A stretch of DNA of 64,000 bases from Solimonas sp. K1W22B-7 (GCF_003428335.1 NZ_CP031704.1:620001-684000), one strand, 5' to 3'; positions 25,301 to 34,695 are shown, counted from the stretch's first letter. The notes: generated from the sequence alone by a model not told the origin. Numbers and translations are program-made.

Positions 25301-26587
25301 CTACGCCGCTTCCAGCAACACCACGCTGCCCTGCCCACCATCGGCACAGATGCTGACGATGGCCAGCGTGCCGCCGGGCATCGCGGCCAGTTCCTTCACC
25401 GCCTGGCTGAGGATGCGCGCGCCGGTGGCGCCGAAGGGGTGGCCGATGGCGACGCTGCCGCCGTTGGGGTTGACGCGCTCACGCGGGAAGCTGCCCAGGT
25501 CGGCGGTCACGCCGGCGCGGTCCTTGAGGAAGGCCTGGTCTTCCATCGCCTTGATGTGGAACAGCACCTGCGCGGAGAAGGCTTCGTGGATCTCCCAGAG
25601 GCCGACGTCGCTGTACTTCAGGCCGCGGCGTGCCAGCAGGCGCGGGATCGCGAAGGCCGGCGCCATCAGCAGGCCCTCGTGGCGGAAGTCGATGGCGGCG
25701 ATCTCCCAGTCCAGCAGCTTCACGCGCGGAGTGTTGGCCGGCAGCTTGCCCAGGCCCGCTTCGGTGCCGACCCAGATCGCGGCGGCGCCGTCGGTCAGCG
25801 GCGAGGAGTTGCCGGCGCTGAGCGTGCCCTGGCCGCTCTTGCGGTCGAAGGCCGGCGGCAGCTTGCCGAGTTTCTCCAGTGTGGTGTCCTTGCGCGGGAT
25901 GCCGTCACGCTTCATCTCGCCGACCGGGATCACCAGGTCGTCGAAGAAGCCGCGCTCCCAGGCGGCCACCGAGTTCTTGTGGCTGGCCAGGGCGCTTTCG
26001 TCCTGCGCGGCGCGCGGGATCTGCCATTCCTTGGCGGTGATCTCGGTGTGCTCGCCCATGCTCTTGCCGGTGGTGCGGTTGGTCACCGCCGGAATGTAGA
26101 GGCCGACGTCGGCCAGCTTGAGGCTGGCGATGTGCTGCAGCTTCTCGCCGGGGGTCTTGGTCTTCTGGAACTTGCGCAGCCAGTCCGACAGGGTCTGGCC
26201 CAGGCCGATCTGCACGCGGCTCATGCTCTCGACGCCGCCGACCAGGGCGAGCTGGCGGCTGCTGTCGTTGAGCATGCCGGCGGCCTCGATGGCGCCGATC
26301 ATGCTGGTGGAGCAGGCCATGATGGTGGAGAAGGCGGTGATCGTGGCCGGCGCGCCGGCTTCCATCAGCACCTCGCGGGCGAGATTGCTCCAGGTGAGGT
26401 TGGGCACCACGCTGCCCCAGACGGCGAAGTCGGGCGTGGCGCCGCCGAGGCGCTGCAGCATGGCCTGCACGACGGGTACGGACAGGCCGATGGCGTCGTG
26501 CGGCGCCAGGGCACCGTCGACCTTGGCGAAGGGCGTGCGGACACCGGAGGCGATCCAGGCTTGCGGATGGGAAGCGGACGGGCTCAT
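25301..26587 (-). CDS. thiolase (acetyl-CoA C-acyltransferase)
   Basis: The product has 428 residues and the thiolase pattern: the acylated Cys in IMACSTSMIGAIEAAG (about 90-105), IHEAFSAQVLFHIKA, NPNGGSVAIGHPFGATGARI with the catalytic His, and a C-terminal ICADGGQGSVVLLEAA with the deprotonating Cys. It cleaves 3-oxoacyl-CoA to acetyl-CoA and a shortened acyl-CoA in beta-oxidation. Sequence features (FadI-like length, IMACSTS rather than NRxCxSG) put it outside the classic FadA group. It stands next to the membrane and SDR genes on the same strand. Confidence 0.9.
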   Translation of the reverse strand: MSPSASHPQAWIASGVRTPFAKVDGALAPHDAIGLSVPVVQAMLQRLGGATPDFAVWGSVVPNLTWSNLAREVLMEAGAPATITAFSTIMACSTSMIGAIEAAGMLNDSSRQLALVGGVESMSRVQIGLGQTLSDWLRKFQKTKTPGEKLQHIASLKLADVGLYIPAVTNRTTGKSMGEHTEITAKEWQIPRAAQDESALASHKNSVAAWERGFFDDLVIPVGEMKRDGIPRKDTTLEKLGKLPPAFDRKSGQGTLSAGNSSPLTDGAAAIWVGTEAGLGKLPANTPRVKLLDWEIAAIDFRHEGLLMAPAFAIPRLLARRGLKYSDVGLWEIHEAFSAQVLFHIKAMEDQAFLKDRAGVTADLGSFPRERVNPNGGSVAIGHPFGATGARILSQAVKELAAMPGGTLAIVSICADGGQGSVVLLEAA

Positions 26588-26618
26588 GAGGTTCTTCCTT
26601 GTGGTTCGCGTGGGGGAA

Positions 26619-27098
26619 TCAGCGGCTGCCGCGCAGGCCGCGCAAGGCGGACCGGCCCAGCAGGACGAAGGCGACCAGCAGCAGGCCCTGGGCGATCATG
26701 AAGCCCGGCGACTTGTCCGTGGGCGCCAGCGCGTTCAGCGCCGGAATCTTCTGCAGAGCCTGCACCACGGCGACGAAGGCGTCCAGGTAGATGGCGATTG
26801 CCAGCGTGGCGCCATAGACCGTCAGCCAGCGGCCGGCCAGGCCCTTGCCCCAGCGGGCGATCACGGTCGCGGTCAGCAGGATCAGCGACAGGATGCCGAA
26901 GGCATGCGAGGGCAGGAACTTGACGAAGGGGAACATGAACCCGGTGATGCTGGTGGCCAGCAGCAGCACGATGGCGTGGGTGGCCAGCACGGGCACGTCG
27001 CGGCCCCGGGACCAGAGGATGAGCAAGGCAATGCCGTCGGCCAGCGCGATGAGGCTGATGACGACGTGGATGAGCGTGAAGGTCTGGAGATCGAACAT
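26619..27098 (-). CDS. small integral membrane protein, unknown function
   Basis: This encodes 159 residues with four or five hydrophobic segments (about 8-28, 37-60, 66-84, 93-112, 134-150) and a basic C terminus (GRSALRGLRGSR). I do not recognise a named family. It lies between the thiolase and the short-chain dehydrogenase, 31 bases before the former, and may be in the same operon. Confidence 0.75.
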   Translation of the reverse strand: MFDLQTFTLIHVVISLIALADGIALLILWSRGRDVPVLATHAIVLLLATSITGFMFPFVKFLPSHAFGILSLILLTATVIARWGKGLAGRWLTVYGATLAIAIYLDAFVAVVQALQKIPALNALAPTDKSPGFMIAQGLLLVAFVLLGRSALRGLRGSR

Positions 27099-27131
27099 GA
27101 CAGGCTCCCTGGTGAGTGGTGTAGGTGGCGA

Positions 27132-27941
27132 TCAGGACACTACCGCGTTGCGGTAGCGCGCGGCAGGTTGAGACAGCGACAGGTTCGGGCCCAGGGCCAG
27201 GCGCTGGGCGGTGTAGGCGTTCCAGTCGGCGGCGTCGGGCAGCGAGGGGATGGTGACGGTTTCGCCCAGGTCCAGGCCGGCCAGCGCTGCGTCGACCATG
27301 TCGCCCACGTCCATCACCATCTCCGGCGGCAGCGATTCGGCGGACATGCCGGAGTGCTCCCAGATCGGCGTGCGCGTCACGCCGGGCAGCACCGCCTGCA
27401 CGCGCACGCCGCGCGGCGCCAGCTCCTGGGCCAGCGCCTGGCTCAGGGTCAGCAGGTAGGCCTTGGTGGCGGCATAGACGCCGTTGAAGCGTTCCGGCAG
27501 CAAGGATGTGACCGAGCCGATGTTGACGATGGCGCCGTGGCCCTGCGCGGCGAAGGCTTCGGCCGCGGCCAGCGCCAGGCGTGTGGCGGCGACGCTGTTG
27601 AGCTGGATCATCGCCACGAGCTTGTCCGGATCCGACGCCAGCAGCGGGCCGTTGACGGCGACGCCGGCGTTGTTGACCAGCAGGGCGATGCGCTCGTCGC
27701 CGCGCAGCTGGGTTTCGACGGCGGCGAGGTCTTCGCCCTGCGTCAGGTCGGCGATCACGGTCTCGACGCGCACGCCGGTCTCCTGCCGCAGGCGCAGGGC
27801 CAGGGCTTCGAGGCGCGGACGGTCGCGGGCCACCAGCACCAGGTCGTGGCCGCGACGGGCGAGCCGCTCGGCATAGGTGGCGCCGATGCCGGAGGAGGCG
27901 CCGGTGATCAGGGCGGTGTTGGCTTGCTTGCTGCTGTTCAT
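27132..27941 (-). CDS. short-chain dehydrogenase/reductase
   Basis: The product has 269 residues. The cofactor motif TGASSGIG is near residues 14-21, NNAG near 91-94, the catalytic Ser region is NIGSVTSLL and the YxxxK pair is YAATK near 155-159. Basic residues after the first strand (ARD, R) suggest NADP. It oxidises or reduces an alcohol/ketone pair; substrate unknown. It is the third gene of a leftward group headed by the alpha/beta hydrolase at 29478. Confidence 0.88.
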   Translation of the reverse strand: MNSSKQANTALITGASSGIGATYAERLARRGHDLVLVARDRPRLEALALRLRQETGVRVETVIADLTQGEDLAAVETQLRGDERIALLVNNAGVAVNGPLLASDPDKLVAMIQLNSVAATRLALAAAEAFAAQGHGAIVNIGSVTSLLPERFNGVYAATKAYLLTLSQALAQELAPRGVRVQAVLPGVTRTPIWEHSGMSAESLPPEMVMDVGDMVDAALAGLDLGETVTIPSLPDAADWNAYTAQRLALGPNLSLSQPAARYRNAVVS

Positions 27942-27972
27942 GATGGATTCCTGGGAAGTGAGCTGAGGGGCT

Positions 27973-28602
27973 TCAACGCGGCAGCGCGGCCAGCAACTCG
28001 GCCGTGGTCAGCACCGCGTGGGCATAGGAAGGGGCGTTGATCTCGTGTGCGGCGTGCATCGCCTCGGCGCTGAAGGCGGCAGTGGCGTCGCGCACCAGGG
28101 TGACGTGGTAGCCCAGCTCGTTGGCGAAACGACCGGTGCATTCGATGCAGGTATTGGCGATCAGGCCCACCAGGATCACGTGGCTGATGCGGCGCTGCTT
28201 GAGCAGCATGTCCAGGTCGGTGTTGGCGAAGCCGCTGGCGCCCCAGTGCTCCTTCACCACGGTGTCACCGGGCTGCGGCGCGAAGTCCGGGTGCCAGTCC
28301 CCGCCCCAGCTGCCCTTGGCGAAGACCTGCACTTTCGACGCGCCGAGCTGGTAGGGCGTGGGGTGATCCCAGTTGGCGAAGTCGCCAGGCTCGGCGCGGT
28401 GATGCGGCACGATGAACACCGGGATGGCGGCGCCGCGGACCGCGGCGGTGACGGCGCGCAGCTTGTCGTGCAGGCCGACCGCGTTGGCCACCTCGGCGAC
28501 GCGCGGCCACAGCTTGCCGCCCTCGGAGAGGAAATCGTTGTAGGGATCGACGAACAGAAGGGCGGTGCGGCCGGCGTCGTAGGAGGCGTTGGTGGTGGTC
28601 AT
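27973..28602 (-). CDS. cysteine hydrolase, isochorismatase-like family
   Basis: The product has 209 residues with the catalytic triad pattern of the family: Asp in LLFVDPYNDFLS, Lys in VVKEHWGASGF and Cys in ANTCIECTGRFANELGY. Members hydrolyse amides, imides or vinyl ethers (nicotinamidase, isochorismatase and others). The specific substrate cannot be told from sequence. It lies between a hydrolase and a dehydrogenase, and the spacing of 31 and 15 bases implies an operon. Confidence 0.88.
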   Translation of the reverse strand: MTTTNASYDAGRTALLFVDPYNDFLSEGGKLWPRVAEVANAVGLHDKLRAVTAAVRGAAIPVFIVPHHRAEPGDFANWDHPTPYQLGASKVQVFAKGSWGGDWHPDFAPQPGDTVVKEHWGASGFANTDLDMLLKQRRISHVILVGLIANTCIECTGRFANELGYHVTLVRDATAAFSAEAMHAAHEINAPSYAHAVLTTAELLAALPR

Positions 28603-28617
28603 GGCGGCTTCCCCGGA

Positions 28618-29478
28618 TCAGGATTTGATGAAGTCCAGCAGGTCGGCGTTGAAGCGGTCCTGGTGGGTGACGGTCAGGCCGTGGTCTGCGCCCTTGTAGA
28701 CCTTGAGCGTGGAGTTCTTGACGATCTTGGCGGCCATCAGCGCGGAGGCGCCGATCGGCACGATCTGATCGTCGTCGCCGTGGATGAACAGGGTGGGTAC
28801 GTCGATCTTCTTCAGGTCGGGCGTGTAGTCGACCTCGGAGAATTCGTGGATGCAGTCGAGCTGGCCCTTGATGCCGCCCATCATGCCCTGCAGCCAGAAC
28901 GACTCACGCACGCCTTCGGAGACTTTGGCGCCCGGACGGTTGTAGCCGTAGAACGGCATCGTCAGGTCGCGGAAGAACTGCGAGCGGTCGTCGTAGGTGC
29001 CCTTGCGGATGCCGTCGAAGACTTCCAGCGGCAGGCCGCCCGGGTTGGCGGCGGTCTTGAGCATCAGCGGCGGTACGGCGCCAACCAGGACGACCTTGGC
29101 GACGCGCTTGGTGCCATGACGGCCCATGTAGTGGGTGATCTCGCCGCCGCCGGTGGAGTGGCCGACCAGGATCAGCTCCTTCAGGTCCAGGGTCTCGATG
29201 AGGGTGTTCAGGTCGTCGGCGTAGCAGTCCATGTGGTTGCCGTCCCAGGTCTGGTCGGAACGGCCGTGGCTGCGGCGGTCATGGGCGATCACGCGGTAGC
29301 CCTGCCGGCCGAGGAACACCATCTGGGCGTCCCAGGCGTCGGCCGTCAGCGGCCAGCCGTGGCTGAACAGCACCGGCTGGCCTTTGCCCCAGTCCTTGTA
29401 GAAGATGCGGGCGCCGTCCTGGGCGGTGACATAGCCGCTGCCCTGGGTGCCAGCCTTGGTCGAGGTGTTGTTGCTCAT
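28618..29478 (-). CDS. alpha/beta hydrolase, non-heme chloroperoxidase-like
   Basis: The product has 286 residues from the ATG at 29478, which follows GGGAGC. The nucleophile elbow is [18 protein letters not shown], the acid lies in [12 protein letters not shown] and the histidine in [24 protein letters not shown] and [11 protein letters not shown] are typical of the chloroperoxidase/esterase branch, in which halogenation is a side reaction of perhydrolysis. It heads the leftward group and is transcribed away from the LysR gene, which probably regulates it. Confidence 0.88.
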   Translation of the reverse strand: MSNNTSTKAGTQGSGYVTAQDGARIFYKDWGKGQPVLFSHGWPLTADAWDAQMVFLGRQGYRVIAHDRRSHGRSDQTWDGNHMDCYADDLNTLIETLDLKELILVGHSTGGGEITHYMGRHGTKRVAKVVLVGAVPPLMLKTAANPGGLPLEVFDGIRKGTYDDRSQFFRDLTMPFYGYNRPGAKVSEGVRESFWLQGMMGGIKGQLDCIHEFSEVDYTPDLKKIDVPTLFIHGDDDQIVPIGASALMAAKIVKNSTLKVYKGADHGLTVTHQDRFNADLLDFIKS

Positions 29479-29682
29479 GTCGCTGCTCCCTGCGTTGGAT
29501 GGCGGGACGCGGTGTCCGGCCTGGGCACAGATTGCGCGGCGGGCGTCCGCGGCGGAATCGCCGTGGCTGCAAGCTGCCTTTGCAGAAATGCAAGGATGGG
29601 TGTCCGGGGAGCGCCGGAAAGCCCTAGACTGGGCTGTCGTCTTGCACAAAAGCAGGGACTTGGGACCGGGGAGGGGCACCGC

Positions 29683-30603
29683 ATGGGGACATCCGCACTG
29701 GACTGGAACGACATTCCGCTGCTGCTGGCGCTGGCCCGGGCTGGCAGCATGAGTGCCGCCGCACGCGAGTTGGGGGTGGACGTGTCCACCATCAGCCGCC
29801 GCGTCGCGGTGGTGGAGGCGGCGATGGGCACGCGCCTGTTCATCCGCAGCAATCGCGGCTATGAGCCGACCAGCGCCGGGGCAGTGTTCATCGAGCGTGC
29901 CGGGCGCGTGGCCGGAGAGGTGCAGGCCCTGCAGGCGGAAACCCGCGCCGAGAGCGAGGGGATCAGCGGCACGGTGCGGCTCACGGCCGTGGATGCGCTG
30001 TTCGATCATTGGCTGGTGGTGCGGTTGCCACAACTGCTGCGGCGCCATCCGGGCCTGGACCTGCAACTGGTCCCTGACGATCACAACCTGTCGTTCACGC
30101 GACGCGAGGCGGATTTTGCCTTGCGGGTGGCGCAGCCGACGCAGGACGCGGCGCTGCTGATGCGCAAGGTCGCCAATGCCGGCTTCGCGGTCTATGGCGT
30201 GCCGGCGCTGGCTGACAGCCCGCGCGACCAGTGGAGCGCGCAGCCCTGGCTCGGCTACGGCGACGAGCTGGCGGGACTGCCGGAGTCAAAATGGCTGGCG
30301 CAGTTGCAGCCGCCACCGAGGCGCGTGGTGGGGGTGAACAGCGTGTCGACGCTGATCACAGCCTGCGAGGCGGGCATGGGCTTGGCGCTGCTGCCCTGCG
30401 TTTTCGCCGACACGCGCACGGCCCTGCGGCGCGTCGGTACGGCGCCGGAGCTGCAGCGCGAGATCTGGCTGTTGAGCCATCGCGATGCCGCGCATATCCG
30501 GCGCTTCCGTGCCGTTGCCGACTGGCTGGCGGAACAGTTCGAGGAAGACGCGGCGCGTTTCGCGGGCCAGGGCCCGTCAACACTACGGCAATCGAGGCCC
30601 TGA
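29683..30603 (+). CDS. LysR family transcriptional regulator
   Basis: The protein has 306 residues: an N-terminal winged helix ([35 protein letters not shown]) and a periplasmic-binding-like effector domain. The start at 29683 follows GGGGAGGGG. It is divergent from the hydrolase/isochorismatase/SDR group across a 204-base gap, the classic LysR layout, so it probably controls that group in response to an unknown ligand. Confidence 0.92.
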   Translation: MGTSALDWNDIPLLLALARAGSMSAAARELGVDVSTISRRVAVVEAAMGTRLFIRSNRGYEPTSAGAVFIERAGRVAGEVQALQAETRAESEGISGTVRLTAVDALFDHWLVVRLPQLLRRHPGLDLQLVPDDHNLSFTRREADFALRVAQPTQDAALLMRKVANAGFAVYGVPALADSPRDQWSAQPWLGYGDELAGLPESKWLAQLQPPPRRVVGVNSVSTLITACEAGMGLALLPCVFADTRTALRRVGTAPELQREIWLLSHRDAAHIRRFRAVADWLAEQFEEDAARFAGQGPSTLRQSRP

Positions 30604-30683
30604 GCGCGCGGGGCGGGGATTGGGTATGGTGGTGGGCGCCGAGCGTCGCCGAGCGCCAAACCAAGTGCCCTGCTGTCGCCGCC

Positions 30684-31388
30684 ATGCCCGCCCTATCTCC
30701 CGCCAGCTCCAATCACCTGCTCGCTGCCTTGCCGCCGGAGGTGCTGGCCCGCCTGCAGCCGCAGTTGAAGCAGGTGTCGCTGGCGCGGGGGCAGGTGCTG
30801 TACGAGTCCGGCGACAGCCTGGACTACGTCCACTTTCCGATCGACTGCATCGTGTCGCTGCTCTATACCCTGGAGAACGGCGGTGCGGCGGAGATCGCGG
30901 TGGTGGGCAACGAGGGCCTGGTCGGCGTGGCGCTGTTCATGGGCGGCGAGAGCACGCCCAGCCGCGCGCTGGTGCGTGGCGCCGGAACGGCCTGGCGCCT
31001 GGAAGGGCAGCGCCTCAAGGACGAGTTCAACCGCCACGGCGAAATGCTGTTGCTGATGCTGCGCTACACGCAGACGCTGATCATGCAGATGGCGCAGACG
31101 GCGGCCTGCAACCGCCATCACTCGGTGGACCAGCAGCTGTGCCGCTGGCTGCTGCTGACGCTGGACCGCCAGCCGGGCAACCAGCTCGCCGTCACCCAGG
31201 AAATGATCGCCAACATGCTCGGTGTGCGCCGCGAGGGCGTGACCGATGCGGCGGGAAAGCTGCAGAACCTTGGCGTGATCGAGTACCGCCGCGGCAAGAT
31301 CACGGTGCTGGACCGGCCGCGGCTGGAGCGGCATAGCTGCGAGTGCTATGCCGTGGTCAGGAAGGAGACCGAGCGCCTGCTCGCCTGA
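30684..31388 (+). CDS. Crp/Fnr family transcriptional regulator
   Basis: The protein has 234 residues with a cyclic-nucleotide-type beta-barrel (RGQVLYESGDSLDYVHFPID) and a C-terminal HTH (VTQEMIANMLGVRREGVTDAAGKL). No N-terminal Cys cluster of true Fnr is seen, so it is not an Fnr-type iron-sulfur oxygen sensor. The sequence type, with PIDCIVSLL and ACNRHHSVDQQLCRWLL, is the common branch found next to stress and light-response genes. It faces the two CsbD-like genes, ending nine bases from the nearer one. Confidence 0.9.
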   Translation: MPALSPASSNHLLAALPPEVLARLQPQLKQVSLARGQVLYESGDSLDYVHFPIDCIVSLLYTLENGGAAEIAVVGNEGLVGVALFMGGESTPSRALVRGAGTAWRLEGQRLKDEFNRHGEMLLLMLRYTQTLIMQMAQTAACNRHHSVDQQLCRWLLLTLDRQPGNQLAVTQEMIANMLGVRREGVTDAAGKLQNLGVIEYRRGKITVLDRPRLERHSCECYAVVRKETERLLA

Positions 31389-31397
31389 TCCGCGGGA

Positions 31398-31694
31398 TCA
31401 GGCGACCGGGTAGTGCCGGGCGAAGAATTCCTTCACCTGGCGGTCGGATTCCTCGCGGCTGTAGCGATGGCGCAGCTGCACCAGCCCGGCCAGGACGTGG
31501 AAGTTGCCGCCCACGGTCGCCAGTTCCTCGAGGTGCAGCTTCGGCCAGGTCGTGCGGGCTTCCACGATCAGCGTTTTCCACTTTTTCTTGACCGCCAGGG
31601 CTTCGGCCAGGGCGCTGGCCTTGAGCTGGCCGCGGCTCGGGAAGGCGGGGGTGATGCCGGCGGTCTTGGGGGTTTCTTCGGGATTCATCGTCAT
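31398..31694 (-). CDS. CsbD-like small protein (first)
   Basis: This encodes 98 residues. The central segment KKWKTLIVEARTTWPKLHLE, then GGNFHVLAGLVQLRHRYSREESDRQVKEFF, follows the CsbD pattern of W..K...KW..L...DL....G....L.G.iQ.rYg.s...a...v..f. CsbD proteins are abundant general-stress proteins without a known biochemical function. The gene start overlaps the stop of the upstream paralogue by four bases (ATGA), so the two are translationally coupled. Confidence 0.75.
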   Translation of the reverse strand: MTMNPEETPKTAGITPAFPSRGQLKASALAEALAVKKKWKTLIVEARTTWPKLHLEELATVGGNFHVLAGLVQLRHRYSREESDRQVKEFFARHYPVA

Positions 31695-31963
31695 TGTCCT
31701 GTGGTGCCGCCGGGGGATTCACCGCGCTTCCAGCGATCGAGAAAGCCCTGCACCTGCGTTTCGGCGGTGTAGCGGGAGAGTTCGTAGCGCTGCTGCACGA
31801 GTTGGGTCAGCTTCTGCAGATGGCCTTCGCAGCGCAGCAGTTCGTCTTCGCCGAGGCGGCGCCAGAGCTGGCGGGCGTCGCTGACCTGGTCCTTCCATGG
31901 ACCCTTGACCACCCTGGCGGGTCGGTCGGGCTGGGGCGCGTGCGGTGCGGCGGGATCGTTCAT
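31691..31963 (-). CDS. CsbD-like small protein (second)
   Basis: This encodes 90 residues from the ATG at 31963. GPWKDQVSDARQLWRRLGED, then EGHLQKLTQLVQQRYELSRYTAETQVQGFLDRW, shows the same CsbD-type pattern as the downstream neighbour. The two differ widely in sequence, so the duplication is old. Expected to be a stress-induced cytoplasmic protein; regulation by the facing Crp/Fnr gene is a guess from position. Confidence 0.75.
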   Translation of the reverse strand: MNDPAAPHAPQPDRPARVVKGPWKDQVSDARQLWRRLGEDELLRCEGHLQKLTQLVQQRYELSRYTAETQVQGFLDRWKRGESPGGTTGQ

Positions 31964-32085
31964 GCCGTCCTCTGTCGGCCGCGGCCCGCGATTCGCGGGT
32001 TGCGCAAGCTCGATGCAAGAGCGGAACAATAGCCCCGGGGCGTAGCGGCCGTCGGTGCGCTAGCGCACTTAGCCAGTGCTGCGGA

Positions 32086-32907
32086 TCAGTGACGGCTGGC
32101 GCTGGCGCGGGCGGTGCCGATGCCGCCCGGACCGCTGGGCAGGCTGCGCCAGATCTCCTGGCCGGCGCGGTCGAAGCGGCGCACGGTCTCGACGAAGGCG
32201 TGGCGCGCCTCGGCATCCACCAGCGGCGCCGGCAGCAACGGGTCGTAGACCACGTGGCGGATGGCGTTGCTGCCCAGCAGATAGGACTCGCGTGCGGCGG
32301 CTTCGGGTTCCAGCTTGTCGGCGCGCGTCAGCCACTCCTCGAGCTGCGTGCGCAGCTTGCGGTAGCCGGCATTGAGCGCCTTGCCGTCCCAGAGCTTGCG
32401 GATGGCGGCCTCGCGCGCGGCATCGAATTCTGCGGCGACGAATACCGGCGCCTGCTTTTCCAGGCCCAGGGTGTGCAGGCGGCGGCGCACGGCGTCGACG
32501 CTGTCCTCGATGTTGTCCGGGCGCAGGTACAGGCCGCCATCCAGTTCCTGGAACCCCAGCATCGCCAGCGCACGGGTGCGGCGGCGCAGGGCGACGCGGT
32601 CGCTGCGGCCCAGCCCGGCGCAGTGCACCGCCAGCCAGCCGCCATGCCAGGGCCGCATGCGCTGCTCGGCGCTGCGCCAGGTGGCGACGTCGTCGGCCAG
32701 CTCGTGGGCGCTGGCGCTGAGGCGGTAGCTGCCGCGCTCGGTGGCCTCGATCAGGCCGTCGGCGGACAGGCGCACCAGGGCCACGCGCACGCTGTTGGCG
32801 CTGATGCCGAACAGCGCGCAGGCGGCGATGGCCTCGCGTGCGGACAGCGGCTGGCCTTCGGCGGCGAGCAGCAGGCCCAGGATCAGGCGTCTTGGCTTGG
32901 GGATCAT
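32086..32907 (-). CDS. PaaX family transcriptional regulator
   Basis: The protein has 273 residues: an N-terminal winged helix (KPRRLILGLLLAAEGQPLSAREAIAACALFGISANSVRVAL), a middle domain with WHGGWLAV, and a helical C-terminal domain (LPAPLVDAEARHAFVETVRRFD). PaaX represses phenylacetate genes through CoA-ester effectors. Here it is divergent from a crotonase-crotonase-epoxide hydrolase-P450 operon, not from paa genes, so it probably senses another aryl- or acyl-CoA. The 80-base AT-rich gap (32908-32987) must hold both promoters. Confidence 0.88.
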   Translation of the reverse strand: MIPKPRRLILGLLLAAEGQPLSAREAIAACALFGISANSVRVALVRLSADGLIEATERGSYRLSASAHELADDVATWRSAEQRMRPWHGGWLAVHCAGLGRSDRVALRRRTRALAMLGFQELDGGLYLRPDNIEDSVDAVRRRLHTLGLEKQAPVFVAAEFDAAREAAIRKLWDGKALNAGYRKLRTQLEEWLTRADKLEPEAAARESYLLGSNAIRHVVYDPLLPAPLVDAEARHAFVETVRRFDRAGQEIWRSLPSGPGGIGTARASASRH

Positions 32908-32987
32908 GCGCGCATGGTAAGGCAGGATTTGCCAGCAGCAGTAACATTACATAGACTTTCATCAATTGTCATACAGAGTAATAAATC

Positions 32988-33761
32988 ATGAACGAAGTCC
33001 TGGTGGAGCGGCGCCCGCCGCTGCTGTGGGTGACGATCAACCGTCCGCAGGCGCGCAACGCCGTGGACGGCGTGACGGCGGCGCAGCTGGCGGAGGCCTT
33101 CCGCGCCTTCGACGCCGACCCGGAGCTGTCGGTGGCGATCCTGTCCGGCACCGGCGAGCACTTCTGCGCCGGCGCGGACCTGAAGGCCGTGGCCGGCGGC
33201 GATCCGGCGCGCGCCAACCGCATCGACACGCAGGGCGATGGCCCGATGGGTCCCTCGCGCATGCAGCTGGGAAAGCCGGTGATTGCGGCGGTGTCGGGCT
33301 ACTGCGTCGCCGGCGGCATCGAGCTGGCGCTGTGGTGCGACCTGCGCGTGGCCGACGAGACGGCGGTGTTCGGCGTGTTCTGCCGCCGCTTCGGCGTGCC
33401 GCTGATCGACGGCGGCACGGTGCGCCTGCCGCGCGCCATCGGCATGAGCCGCGCGCTGGACATGATCCTCACGGGCCGGCCGGTGGACGCGCAGGAAGCC
33501 TTGTCCTTCGGCCTGGCCAACCGCGTGGTGCCGGCGGGGCAGGCGCGGGCCGAGGCGGAGACGCTGGCGCTGCAGCTGGCAGCCTTCCCGCAGCAGTGCA
33601 TGCGCGGCGATCGCCGTAGCGCCCATGAGCAGTGGGGCATGGCCGAGGATGCGGCCATCGCCAACGAGTTTGCGCATGGGCTCAAGACATTGGGCAGTGG
33701 CGAGACGGTGGCGGGAGCGACGCGCTTCAGCGGTGGCGTGGGGCGCGGCGGGAAGTTCTGA
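32988..33761 (+). CDS. enoyl-CoA hydratase/isomerase family protein (crotonase)
   Basis: The product has 257 residues. The oxyanion-hole region is EHFCAGADLKAV and the second glycine block is VSGYCVAGGIELALWCD. Aligned by eye with mammalian enoyl-CoA hydratase, the first catalytic Glu is kept (GIELAL), but the position of the second, normally in FGQPE, reads FGVFC. It may therefore catalyse another crotonase reaction such as isomerisation or hydrolysis. First gene of a four-gene rightward operon facing the PaaX-type regulator. Confidence 0.88.
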   Translation: MNEVLVERRPPLLWVTINRPQARNAVDGVTAAQLAEAFRAFDADPELSVAILSGTGEHFCAGADLKAVAGGDPARANRIDTQGDGPMGPSRMQLGKPVIAAVSGYCVAGGIELALWCDLRVADETAVFGVFCRRFGVPLIDGGTVRLPRAIGMSRALDMILTGRPVDAQEALSFGLANRVVPAGQARAEAETLALQLAAFPQQCMRGDRRSAHEQWGMAEDAAIANEFAHGLKTLGSGETVAGATRFSGGVGRGGKF

Positions 33762-33780
33762 AAACCTTGTGGAGAGATCA

Positions 33781-34695
33781 ATGGACACGCTGAAAACGAT
33801 GACCTATGCCGTCACCGGCCGCATCGCGCGCATCACGCTCAACCGCCCGGCGCGCGGCAACGGCATCACCATGGACCTGCCGCGCGAGCTGGCGGAGTGC
33901 GTGGAGCGCGCCAACATCGATCCCGCCATTCACGTCATCGCGCTGTCGGGTAATGGCACCGGCTTCTGCGGCGGCTACGACCTGGTCGACAGCGCCGAGA
34001 GCATGGCGATCGGCGAGGAGAGTGCGCATCGCCCGAAGGGCTCGGTGCTGGACCCGCGCGTGCAGATGCAGAACCACGTGCCGGGCTCGCAGTGGGACCC
34101 GATGGTCGACTACGCCATGATGAGCCGCAACGTGAAAGGCTTCATGAGCCTGTTCCACAGCGAGAAGCCGGTGGTCTGCAAGGTTCATGGCTTCTGCGTC
34201 GCCGGCGGTACCGACATGGCCTTGTGCTCGGACCTGCTGGTGATCGCCGACGATGCCAAGATCGGCTACCCGCCGGCGCGCGTCTGGGGCTCGCCCACCA
34301 CTTCGATCTGGTTCCACCGCATCGGCCTGGAAAAGTCCAAGCGCCTGCTGTTCACCGGCGACTGCCTGTCGGGCAAGGAAGCGAAGGAATGGGGCCTGGC
34401 GATCGAGTCGGCACCGCCGGACAAACTGGACGAGCGCTTCGAGATCCTGCTGGAGCGCATCGCGCGCATGCCGGTGAACCAACTGGTGATGATGAAGCTG
34501 CTGCTCAACCAGAGCGTGGCCGCGCAGGGCCTGCATACCACCCAGATCCTCGGCACGGTGTTCGACGGCATCACCCGTCACACGAAGGAGGGCTATGCCT
34601 TCCAGCAGCGGGCGGCGGAGGCCGGGTTCCGGACGGCGGTCAGGGAACGGGATGAGCCGTTCGGGGACTTTGGGCTGTCCACGCACAAAGGCTGA
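33781..34695 (+). CDS. atypical crotonase-family protein
   Basis: The product has 304 residues from the ATG at 33781 behind GGAGAGATCA. The crotonase fold is shown by LNRPARGNGITMDLP, GNGTGFCGGYDLVDS and VHGFCVAGGTDMALCSD. Both catalytic glutamates of hydratases are changed: GIEL/CEL becomes TDM and the FGQPE position becomes IGYPP. It also has a 40-residue insertion after the first glycine block (about 78-118). The reaction is unknown. Nineteen bases separate it from the preceding crotonase. Confidence 0.85.
   Translation: MDTLKTMTYAVTGRIARITLNRPARGNGITMDLPRELAECVERANIDPAIHVIALSGNGTGFCGGYDLVDSAESMAIGEESAHRPKGSVLDPRVQMQNHVPGSQWDPMVDYAMMSRNVKGFMSLFHSEKPVVCKVHGFCVAGGTDMALCSDLLVIADDAKIGYPPARVWGSPTTSIWFHRIGLEKSKRLLFTGDCLSGKEAKEWGLAIESAPPDKLDERFEILLERIARMPVNQLVMMKLLLNQSVAAQGLHTTQILGTVFDGITRHTKEGYAFQQRAAEAGFRTAVRERDEPFGDFGLSTHKG

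Noticed and set aside
30684-31388. Calling the Crp/Fnr protein an oxygen-sensing Fnr
   Set aside because: The N-terminal cysteine cluster needed for an iron-sulfur centre is absent.
32940-32985. Similarity of the PaaX/crotonase gap to the 22-bp catabolic operator
   Set aside because: Only a short AT-rich stretch (ACTTTCATCAATT) resembles it, and an indel is needed for alignment; it is not convincing as a fourth site.
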